Source of the DNA: Hymenobacter radiodurans | GTDB taxonomy: Bacteria > Bacteroidota > Bacteroidia > Cytophagales > Hymenobacteraceae | Direction: 5' to 3' | Length of the DNA stretch: 64,000 nt | Assembly (NCBI RefSeq): GCF_004355185.1 | Contig: NZ_CP037922.1 | Span: forward strand, 4,434,001 to 4,498,000 | Part shown: piece after piece, positions 52,601 to 61,683 of the stretch | Numbering within the stretch: the first letter of the stretch is position 1 | Layout of the letters: every line of letters begins with the position of its first letter | Made by a program: the position numbers and the translations under genes | The notes under the pieces: generated by a model | Told to the model about the DNA's origin: nothing | Database searches by the model: none | What the model saw: the letters and a program-made list of their open reading frames with translations, nothing else

Positions 52601-54818
52601 GTCAGGTTGCCCTGCACGCGCAGGTCGCCGCCGGTGTAGAAGCCCAGCGCGGTCAAATTTGCCCCCCGCAGGTTCAGCGACGACACTTCGTAGCTTGGGT
52701 TGTTAGCGTCGCGCAGATTCACGGTAGCCAGCACATCCAGATTCAGGTTAGGATCGGTTTTGCTTTCGGCCGCAATCACGTAGCGGTTGCGGTCGATGTC
52801 GACGGTGGCCGCGATGTCGCGGTACGTGTAGTCATTGTACTCGGCCCGCTGCACGTCGGCCACTAGGCGGCCCTGCATAGTGGCCGGATCGAGGCCGCGG
52901 GCGTTGAGGCGGCCGGTGGTTGTCACGCGGCCAATTGTGGGGTCGCGGAGAACGGCGCCCACGTTGAAGTTTTGCACTGAGAAGCGGGCCGTAATGGGCT
53001 CGCGGCCGGCGGGGCCAGGCTCCATATTTACTACGGCCGTCGCGTTGCCGAAGCTGGTATTCACTTTCAGATTAGTGTCAAACACCATCGCCGTTGGGCG
53101 TCCCTGAAACGTGCCTGATACCGCAATGCGCGGTGGCAATTGATATTCTGGTGGAATGGTGCCGGCTGGCGCTAAGCTCTTAATGTCGGCTGCGGTGGTC
53201 GTAAACTGCGCAATGTTGAGGTCGGTGTACAGGCGGCGGTCCACTTCGGGCAAGCCCTGAATCCGGCCACTGGCCCGCAATACCGTATTGCGGAAGCCAA
53301 CCACATCCAGGTTTTGCACCCGGAAGTCGCCCACGCGGCCATTTACGCGCCCACTCACCAGCACCGATTGATTGGCGCCCGTAGTAAAAGGCGGCGTATT
53401 GGCCAGATCAGGCGATAAATACAGAATATCGCGGAAGCCGAGGCGCGTTTCGCGTAGGTCGCCTTCAATACGCAACTGGCCGAGTTTCTTGGTATCGGCC
53501 AGCGCATCCAGGCTTTCGTAGCCCATGGCTAGCGTGCGCCGAATGCGGGTGTGGGGCGTAATCAGGTCGAGGTTGTCGAGGCGGGTTTGCACCGAGTCGA
53601 AGATTACATCAGCAGTGGCGCTTTCCACCTCAAACCCGCTCTGCTCCTTACCCGCCAAGTTCACGATGCGGCCGGTGGTGCGATTCTCGGAGTAAAACAG
53701 GTTCTCCGTGTTCAGAATCAGGTCGGTGAATTTTAGATGATTGTAGTCCATGCCCCGCACGCGGGTTTTTTGGGCCGGCTCGTTGAAGTTGTCGAAGGCG
53801 ACATCTACGTCGCTGATGTCGGACTTCTTAAGCGTGACGACCCAACTGGCTTCCTCGCCAGTGGCTTTTTCCACTGATTCGTTCAAGTCGCGCACGGCCT
53901 CGGCGGGGTTAATAATGCGTTCCTCAACGGGCACGTTTTCGTTTTGAGCGTAGGCAAATGTCGTGTTGCGCAAACGCAGTGTGTTCAGCGCCACGCGTGA
54001 GTTGCGCAGGTCAATGTTATCGGCCGTGATTTCGGCCTGCCCTACGCGGGTGTTGATATACTGAGCCGAGGGAGCATTTTTGTACGTCAGACTGACGTTG
54101 TCGAGCAACGCTTTATTCAAACCCAGCTCTAGTTCCAGCGGCTCGCTGACGGCGGTGTTCGGGGGGCATTTTTGCTCTGTACAATGTTAATGGCAGTGTT
54201 GCGCAGCACCGCTTGATCGATGCGGTAGGTGGAAGCATCCACGTCTACGGCGTCCATGTTCACGGCCAACTCGCCTACCCGCGTCTTCACGGCCATGCCT
54301 TCCACTTGGTCGTCGTAGGTGAGGCGAATATTGGTTAGGCGCGCATCGCCGATGTTGTACTGAAAGCCCGCGCTGGCCGTATCTACCGGAGCGGTAGTAG
54401 TGTCGCCAGTAGCAAAGGCTGCCGTGATATAGTCGAAGTTGAAGGTACTATCGGGCAGGGTGCGCGTGATGCCTACGGTGCCATCGTTTAGCTCTACCGA
54501 CTTCACATTGATCTGTGATTTGGTAAGGGCCCACAAGTCAATGTTGACACCTAAGTGCCCCACCGACAGCAGTGTATCCCCTTTCTGATCTTCCAGATAG
54601 ACATCATCGAGGGAAATGGCATTGCGCCAATCGGTGCGAAATTTCCCGATCCGCACTTCCGTCCCAATCTTATCTTGCAGATAGCCGCTGGCTTTGCGGG
54701 CTGCAAAGTCCTGCGCAGCCGGAAACTGCAAAGCCACCACTACCAGGATTACCAGTAGGACAATAAAAGCCACCAACCCCAGGATACCATAGAGGATGCG
54801 GCGAACGTACGTAGGCAA
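49636..54818 (-). CDS. tamB: TamB-family translocation/assembly protein, one-base frameshift
   Basis: Two frames (54129-54818 and 49636-54120) join into about 1727 residues if one more base is read in the G6 tract at 54161-54166. The joined sequence is 'QSKNAPPNTAVSEPLELELG'. An N-terminal anchor helix (ILGLVAFIVLLVILVVVALQ) is followed by AsmA-like start 'GTEVRIGKFRTDWRNAISLD' and a very long beta-taco region. The TamB domain (DUF490) occupies the last ~400 residues ('LNTAIDPAGTITLSGRLDV', 'PFEVLLKVNGDLLKPIISFD'). TamB spans the periplasm and works with TamA/TamL in outer-membrane assembly or lipid transfer. The C-terminus is Lys/Arg-rich. Confidence 0.9.
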
Positions 54819-54997
54819 GGATTTGATAACTCAGTTGTGCTTAAAGTGTTCAGTATCACCCAACGAAAAAAAGCGGCGCGGGGTTGGCTGGGGGGCTTTT
54901 TTGGTGGTAGAACACGCTATATATGGCGACTGATGCAGCGTGAAGCACGAAAGGTGGAAATAAAGCTATAGCTACTAGAAGAAATAATGGGTAACGT

Positions 54998-55026
54998 AAA
55001 AGCCCCAGCGCTTGACTGGGGCTTTT
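54998..55026 (-). terminator. Terminator after the first DUF4394 gene
   Basis: AAAAGCCCCAG pairs with CTGGGGCTTTT around a 7-base loop. It is downstream of the DUF4394 gene on the minus strand. Confidence 0.75.
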
Positions 55027-55063
55027 CGGAAATGTGGCTTGTGGGCTAAGGCAGCCGTCTATC

Positions 55064-56685
55064 TTAAAATCCTAGGCCCACGGTAAAGCCACTCATCTGA
55101 TAGCTGAGGTTTTGATATTCGCGGAAGTTAAATTCCTGGAATTCCTGTGACAAGATTCGCCCCGTCGCTCTATCAAAATCAAATGTGATAAACTTTGTTC
55201 CCCCAATATGTAGCGAAATCAGGTATCCTCGGTTGCTCATCGCGCCAATGTCAAACGATAGGGTACCGTAGCTCCAACTTTGCAGGCTAACGGTGTTGAT
55301 GCGCACCAATGTGCCGTCATTGGGTGGAGTTTGCCGATACAATGTGGCCTGAGTGGGCCGATAAGCCATCGGGTCTAGGCCAATTACATACAACTCCGTT
55401 CCCGTTGCCCCTGCCACGTTGTTCGTATAAGCGGCAGCCTGAATGCCGGGTTCTGACGGATTCAGACGGGTATCAGCGATTGTCACCCCATCCACGGGAT
55501 TCACCCGCAAGTTCTGGCCCGTGTTGGTGACTATGCGAATCCGGTCCGCGACGGGGTTAAAATCGAAGCCAATGCTGGCGTTACTCTCAATCGGAATGCT
55601 CAAGGGCGCAACCGGGGTGGCTGCCGCCGTAGCTGCGTTCAAGGTGTAAAGGACGCTGCTCGCGCTCAGAGCATATAGCTGCCCCGTGGCAGGCCGGAAG
55701 TCTAAGCCAATCAGTCGTTCCCCGGCCGGCAGACCCGTAATGGTTTCTGGCAGCACATTCCCGAGTCCGCTCACCCTCGTAGGATCAAAAGTGAAAAGGG
55801 TATTGCCACCAATAGCGTAAGCTACGGGCCTTGTGGGAATGGCAATACCCGTATAGCCAGTCGTAGCCGCGTACTGAGCCAGGGGTCGGGCGGCACCCGT
55901 GGCTAAGTCGAGGGTAAAGAGCGTGGGGTTGCCATTGACCGCGTACAGGCCCAGGGCCGTGCCAGTTTTGGCATCAATGTCAAAACCGCCATTGCCTGTG
56001 ATGTTCAGATTCAGATTGCCCACGGGCACGAGCGTGCCGTTGTTGGGTGGGTCTTGGCGGTAGAGCTGATCGGTGGCCGGGTCTAGGTCGTAGAGGACGG
56101 TAGTTTCTGCTCCGGCGGTGTTGCTGGTGTAAGCTGCCCCCGTAATGGTAGCGCCAGCTGCCCCATTGATGGCGCCATCGGTGTTGCTAACAGTGCCGGT
56201 CTCGGGGTTCAGGCGCAGGTTCTGGCCCGTAGAAGTAATAAGGCGAATGCGGTCGACGGTCGGGTTGAAGTCAAAGCCCACCAAATTGCCCCCAGCGCGG
56301 GGGTAAACGGTCCTGCGCCAATGGCCCGAGCCACGCCCGTGTTCTGGTTGATGACGTAAAGGCGGCTGGCACTGCTAACCCCGTAGAGTTGCCCGGTAGC
56401 GGGGCGGAAGTCAATGGCTAAGAGCGTCTCGCCGCTACCGAGGCCCGTAATGGCGACCGAGTTGGTGCGCGTAGCGGCATTGCTCGTGTTGTAGGCATCG
56501 AGCCGTGTTCCTCCCGATAAGGCATAGAAGGGAATATCCTGGCCTAGAGGCGGAAAGGTGGGGATAGTGGGCGGGGTAGGGGTAGGCTTGGGGAAGTACT
56601 GCTCCAAGATGTCTTCGCAGCTGGTGAGCGACAGTAGCAGCAAGGCCGCGGCCCCGAGCTTAGCAAGAGAAAAGGGTGTTTTCAT
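55064..56685 (-). CDS. DUF4394 lipoprotein with two repeats, one-base frameshift
   Basis: Five C at 56289-56293 should be six. The repaired sequence is 'PFTPALGGNLVGFDFNPTVD', giving about 540 residues. The start at ATG 56685 gives a lipoprotein signal (LGAAALLLLSLTSC) followed by EDILEQYFPKPTPTPP, shared with the next gene. Two DUF4394 units follow, each with 'AIDFRPATGQLYGV', 'FDFNP.VDRIR', 'TGQNLR.NP' and 'YT.N.AGA..T.LY.'. The protein should be an outer-membrane lipoprotein or exposed at the surface; the family has no known function. It ends SGFTVGLGF like its paralogues. Confidence 0.85.
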
Positions 56686-56808
56686 ACAGGGAGGATAGAG
56701 GATAAGAAAGGAAGGATAAGACTGAGGCAATGGAAACTGCTTAAAATCAGAAAGAACCACCCGAGCATAGGCGCCCGAGCAGTTCGGTTTCTGGCAAGAG
56801 AAGACTAC

Positions 56809-57759
56809 TTAGAATCCTGCTCCAAGCGTAAAGCCTGTGGGGACAGGAACAGCCTCCCGTGTCGCAACGGGAAATCCAAGTTCTCCTAAGTCCGTGGCCA
56901 CGCCTGTCGTCAAATTGATGGAAAATAAATGCGTCGTGATATTGAAATTGAGTGGCGCGTCCGACACCGCAATAACCGTGACGGCGTAGGCTGTATTGCT
57001 AGGTCCCCCAATATCAAAACCCCAAAACGTTTCGTTGACCCCCAAGGAGCCAATATCCACCACTGTTCCGCTATTCGGTGGATTAAGGAGGCCCAGCTTA
57101 TCCCGATTCAAGTCCAAAACATACAAATTGGTTGAAGTGGCCCCCGCTACGTTATTATCGTAGGCAGCGCCTTGAGCAGTAGCGTTATTCCCGTTAATGC
57201 GTCCATCTTCAATGGCTACGCCATCGGCAGGGTTCACGCGTAGGTTCTGGCCTGTTTCGCTCACAATGCGAATCCGGTCCACGACGGGGTTAAAATCAAA
57301 CCCAAACGGGCCGATGCGCCCTCCGATAGGCACACTGAGCGGCGCGACGAGCGTAGCAACCCCAGTAGCCGGATTGATAGTATACAGGCGGCCATTGCTG
57401 ATAAAATCGGGAGTAAAGGGTTCCCTGGGAACATTGTTTGTGCCCACCAGGGCATAGAGTTGACCAGTGGCAGGACGCAGGTCGATTCCCAGGATACGAT
57501 CGCTGGCCGCGCTCAAGCCCGTAATGGGCAGTTGCTGCGTTGTGGCGCGCGTAAGTGGATTGAAAATCACCAATCCATTCTCAAAGGTATTCCCGGCGCG
57601 TCGAATTGCGTAGGTAGAGTACGCCACGGGCTGGGTCGGAATGGTAGGCGGCGGGGTGGGCTTGGGGAAGTATTGCTCTAAAATATCTTCGCAGCTACTG
57701 AGCGAAGACACAAGCAAAGCAGCCACACCCCACTTGGCGAGGGAAGAGGTTCTTAGCAT
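56809..57759 (-). CDS. DUF4394 lipoprotein, single-repeat paralogue
   Basis: The 316-residue product begins with a lipoprotein signal (WGVAALLVSSLSSC) and then EDILEQYFPKPTPPPT, nearly identical to the neighbouring gene. It carries one DUF4394 unit ('GIDLRPATGQLYAL', 'FGFDFNPVVDRIRIVSETG', 'NLRVNPADGVAIEDG', 'AGATSTNLYVLDL') and ends TGFTLGAGF. It clearly arose by duplication. It is intact as read. Confidence 0.88.
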   Translation of the reverse strand: MLRTSSLAKWGVAALLVSSLSSCEDILEQYFPKPTPPPTIPTQPVAYSTYAIRRAGNTFENGLVIFNPLTRATTQQLPITGLSAASDRILGIDLRPATGQLYALVGTNNVPREPFTPDFISNGRLYTINPATGVATLVAPLSVPIGGRIGPFGFDFNPVVDRIRIVSETGQNLRVNPADGVAIEDGRINGNNATAQGAAYDNNVAGATSTNLYVLDLNRDKLGLLNPPNSGTVVDIGSLGVNETFWGFDIGGPSNTAYAVTVIAVSDAPLNFNITTHLFSINLTTGVATDLGELGFPVATREAVPVPTGFTLGAGF

Positions 57760-57923
57760 AGAAGCCAGACTATAGGATGTAAAGAAGAAATAATTGAACT
57801 AGATTATTTGCCATACGCAGCTCTTCAGTAATTAGATGTTACTTTTTTTAATAAAAATTTACCTGATTAAATACACCGCCTTTGCAGAGCTTAGATTCTA
57901 TCTGCATCCTATAAAACGCAAAT

Positions 57924-57957
57924 AAAAAGCCCCCAGATGTTGTCTGCGGGGCTCTTA
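57924..57957 (-). terminator. Weak hairpin terminator after the DUF4394 fragment
   Basis: AAAAAGCCCC-CAGA pairs with TCTG-CGGGGCTCTT around a short loop. It is downstream of the truncated DUF4394 copy on the minus strand. Confidence 0.5.
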
Positions 57958-57993
57958 TGTAGTGTAGGCACATTAAACTATCGGCTTGCAAAC

Positions 57994-58245
57994 TTAGAAT
58001 CCTAAGCCAACGGTAAAGCCGCTTGTGCCGATGCCCCCTGAGCTTCTGCCAAACACGCCTTTGCTGGTAGCTTTGTCCGTGGCCAAATTGATCGTATACA
58101 GCTCTGTACTACCGGTAGTAATCAAAACAGCATAGCCCGTGTTGGTGGTGTCCCCGATATCGAAGTTGCTGCCGGGGCCGGCGTTAAGATCCAGATTACC
58201 AACCGCTAGCAACGTTCCTACATTGGGCGCGTTTTGTGGAAACAA
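57994..58245 (-). pseudogene. Truncated DUF4394 copy (C-terminal fragment)
   Basis: Only 83 residues remain, from 'FPQNAPNVGTLLAVGNLDLN' to the family-typical end TSGFTVGLGF. These match the last quarter of the two neighbouring DUF4394 proteins. No signal peptide or N-terminal part is present. Upstream (58246-58460) is very AT-rich with in-frame stops and no family sequence, so this is a remnant, not a frameshift case. Confidence 0.8.
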
Positions 58246-58460
58246 TTATACGGACGGAAAATATTTTATTACTAAATAAATAAATAATATAATTTATTTT
58301 ATCGTATACCCTATGCACCTATAATAGATTAAGATTATCAAATTTTTGTGTCGTGCCTAAAATCCTTCGAACCTTGTCTGCTCAAATAGGTAGCTACTAC
58401 CTAGCACAGCCATAAAGCGTAGTAAAACTTATCTTTCGCGCCCATCCTGATTTTTTCCGA
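58246..58460. other. AT-rich gap upstream of malQ
   Basis: It holds poly-A/T sequence with several TAAATAAATAA-like runs, at the broken 5' end of the DUF4394 fragment. It probably contains the malQ promoter, but I cannot point to a clear box. Confidence 0.35.
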
Positions 58461-61210
58461 ATGATCATTCGCTTCTCTCTGCCCTATTACACCGAGCCCG
58501 GCCAGCGCATAGCGGTCTGCGGCTCCGAGCCCAGCTTGGGCAATTGGAACCTCGACCACGCGCTTTTTTTGCACTACGCAGCCCGCACGGGCCTGTGGAC
58601 CCAGGAAATAAGCATCCCCTCCGACCACCCGCACCCCATCGAATACAAGTATGTGCTCCTCGACGAGCGCGACGGTAGTAAGCAGTGGGAATGGGGACCC
58701 AATCGGGTAGTAGGCGATACTGGGGGCTTTTTACCCGCCTTGTGCTGGAGGATTACTGGCGCGCTCCCGCCGAGCCCGACAATGAGCTACACACGGCCGC
58801 CTTCACCAAAGCGCTGTTTCGGCGGGGGCCACACGACGCTTCTGCCCCAACTCAGGGCACCACATCCACTACAGAGATAGGGTCAGCGGGGGCCATCCGG
58901 TTTCAGCTGGTGGCGCCGCGGGTAGCCCCGCAGCATCAGGTCTGTATTCTGGGTTCCGATGCAGCATTGGGGGCTTGGGATGCTAGTCGGGCAGTTATTC
59001 TATCTGATCGGGACTATCCAATCTGGACGGCGCAGGTAGCCTTGGAGCAGCCCGGCCAGAACACCCAGTATAAGTATGCCATCCGCGACGCCCTAACCGG
59101 CCAGATCATTCATCTGGAAACCGGCGACGACCGGGTAATTTTGCCCCCCACGCCGGCTAATACGTTGCGGGTGCGGTCTGATGAAGGGTTTCGCTATCCG
59201 GCCGGCAATTGGCGCGGGGCCGGCGTGGCGCTGCCAGTTTTCTCCTTGCGCACGAAGCAGGGATTAGGCGTGGGCGAATTTTCGGACCTGAAGATGCTGG
59301 CCGACTGGTCGACGGAAGCAGGCCTGAAGCTGATGCAGATTCTACCCATCAACGACACCACCGCTACGCACACCTGGGTCGATTCGTACCCCTACGCGGC
59401 TATTTCGGTGTTTGCGCTGCATCCGCTGTATCTGCATCTGGAAGGTATTGCGGAGCTGGCCAAGCCTGCCGACCGCAAGGAGCTGGCCCGCCTGCGCGAG
59501 GAGCTGAACGCCCGCGACTTCGTGGACTACGAGCCCGTAATGGAGGCCAAGTGGAAGTTCATTAAGCGCTTATATCAGCAGGAAAAAGCCACTTTCCTCG
59601 CCGATCCTGCTTTTAAAGCGTTTTGGGCAGAGCAGAATGAATGGCTGGTGCCCTACGCTGCTTTCTCGGCCCTCCGCGACCGGTTTGGCACAGCCGACTT
59701 CCAGCAGTGGCCCGCCGAGTTTCAGACGCCCCAAAACCTCGACCAGCTTACGGCCCCCGACCAGCCCGATTTCGATGAGTTTGGTTTGCACTTCTTCACG
59801 CAGTTTCATCTTGATAAGCAGCTGCGCGAAGCCGTAGAATACGCCCGCCAGCGCGGTGTGGTGCTCAAGGGCGATTTGCCTATTGGCATTTATCGCCACT
59901 CCGTGGATGCCTGGACCCAGCCCGAACTCTATCATATGGACCGACAAGCCGGCGCTCCGCCAGACGACTTCTCGGTGACCGGTCAAAACTGGCGCTTCCC
60001 GACCTACAATTGGGAGCGCATGGCCGAGGACAACTATCAGTGGTGGCGCAACCGCCTGAGCCACTTGGCCCGCTACTTCGACGTGCTGCGCATCGACCAT
60101 ATTCTGGGCTTTTTCCGCATCTGGGAAATCCCGGGGCACTCGGTAGAAGGCCTATTAGGACACTTCGCGCCCGCTTTGCCGATGCATCGGCACGAGATTG
60201 AGCAGCGGCTGGGCTGGTTCGATTATGGGCGTTTGTGCGAGCCGTACATCCGCTGGCACATGCTCCAGCACATCTTCCACGCGCAGGCGCAGGCGGTGTT
60301 CGATGAGTTTATGGAAGATGCCGGCTATGGCGCTATTCGCCTTAAAGACTACGTGCGCACCCAGCGGCAGATAGAAGCCTTATTTGACCAGCGCATTGCC
60401 GAAGACCCAAACAACGCCGAGCACCTGCGCTGGTTGCGTACGGGGTTGTATAAGCTGGTGAACGAGGTACTGTTTGTGCCCGCCGACGAGCCCGACTTCT
60501 ACCACCCGCGCATCACAGTGTACCTGAGCACGTCATTTAAGGAGCTGGACGATCATAACCGGCATCTGATTAACGAGATTTACAACGACTTTTTCTTCCG
60601 GCGCCATGAGGATTTCTGGCGGCGGCAGGGCTTGGTAAAATTGCCCCCCGTGCGCTACGCCACCGATATGCTTATTTGCGGCGAAGACTTAGGCATGGTC
60701 CCGGCTTCCGTACCCGGCGTTATGCGTGAGCTGGGTATGCTGGGCCTCAACATCCAGCGCATGCCCTCCGACTCCGAGGTAGAGTTTGGCAACCCGACTC
60801 ATGCGCCATACTTGTCCGTTGTCAGCCCCGGCTCGCACGATATGAGCACGTTGCGCGGCTGGTGGGAAGAGGATCGTGACCTTACGCAGCGCTTCTTCGA
60901 AGACCTGCTCGGCCACCGCGGCGAAATTGCCCCCCAGTACTGCGAGCCTTGGGTAGCACGCGAGATAGTTGTGCAACACCTGCATTCGCCTGCCATGTGG
61001 GCCATTTTTCCCCTCCAGGATCTGCTGGCGATGGATACTAATCTGCGCCGCGAAAATCCGCACGATGAGCAAATTAACGTTCCGTCCAATCCCCAGCATT
61101 TCTGGAAATATCGCCTGCATCTGAATCTGGAAGAGCTAGCCTCACAGGCGAGCTTCACCCAAGAGGTGCACGAGTTGGTTGATGGCAGTAAGCGAACCCA
61201 AGTATATTAA
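58461..61210 (+). CDS. malQ: 4-alpha-glucanotransferase (GH77) with two CBM20-like domains, one-base frameshift
   Basis: Five G at 58722-58726 should be six; repair gives 'RVVGDTGGLFTRLVLEDYWR' and 916 residues. Two starch-binding CBM20-like domains come first (about 1-110, 'YYTEPGQRIAVCGSEPSLGN'; about 140-240, 'HQVCILGSDAALGAWDASR'). A large GH77 domain follows ('YPAGNWRGAGVALPVFSLRT', 'LMQILPINDTT'). The catalytic nucleophile Asp is in VLRIDHILGF, the acid/base Glu in ICGEDLG, and the third acid in GSHDMSTLRGWW. It disproportionates maltodextrins in glycogen or maltose metabolism. This is the long plant-DPE2-like type. A terminator follows. Confidence 0.93.
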
Positions 61211-61281
61211 GCTCAACGGCTTGGCATTACTGGCCGCTTACCCTTTTTGAGAGGAAGATTATGTAAGCGTAGTCAAAACCC

Positions 61282-61331
61282 AAAAAAGCCCCCAGCGCTA
61301 AGAATGAGTTCTTGGCACTGGGGGCTTTTTT
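61282..61331 (+). terminator. Rho-independent terminator after malQ, G5 form of the motif pair
   Basis: AAAAAAGCCCCCAG pairs with CTGGGGGCTTTTTT. The inner part (GCTAAGAA with TTCTTGGC) extends the stem. Both arms have five G/C, not six. Confidence 0.85.
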
Positions 61332-61683
61332 GTACATATCTATTGGTACCGGTTTGTAAATGCGAACTACAAATATTTCCTGACTAACGCATAATCCTAT
61401 AATTAGTAGTACTTATAAATAGCATATATAGATACCTATAATGCGCATTCAGTTCTATAAACATCATATTTCAAGGCCAATGACTCCTTGGTTAGTTACA
61501 GTATTTAGCGAAATAGTTAAAAAAAATATGTTTTTAAAACTTCAATCGTGCGGTTGAGCTTGTTCATCGAAAAGTTGGATTCAAGCTCGTCAATGGGCAG
61601 TAGGTTTGCAAGATGTTTACTAGGCAACATGCCTAGTAAATACGCTTTCACCCTTCTCTAACCCTACAGTCCTCCCAATTTTA
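61332..61683. other. AT-rich intergenic region before the surface-protein gene
   Basis: About 350 bases, markedly AT-rich. It contains A/T runs, no visible coding frame, and near its end a perfect inverted repeat (61616-61640). It probably holds the promoter of the downstream gene. Confidence 0.45.
61616..61640. promoter_or_regulatory. Perfect 11-bp inverted repeat upstream of the surface-protein gene
   Basis: TTTACTAGGCA and TGCCTAGTAAA are exact complements separated by ACA, ending 43 bases before the ATG at 61684. It may be an operator or a leader hairpin; no T run follows, so it is probably not a terminator. Confidence 0.5.

Noticed and set aside
52546-53107. Plus-strand open frames inside tamB
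   Set aside because: They are shadows of the long minus-strand gene, with Arg/Val-rich composition and no ribosome sites.
57994-58245. DUF4394 fragment as another homopolymer frameshift
   Set aside because: No family sequence is present in any frame upstream of the fragment, so the N-terminal part is really missing.
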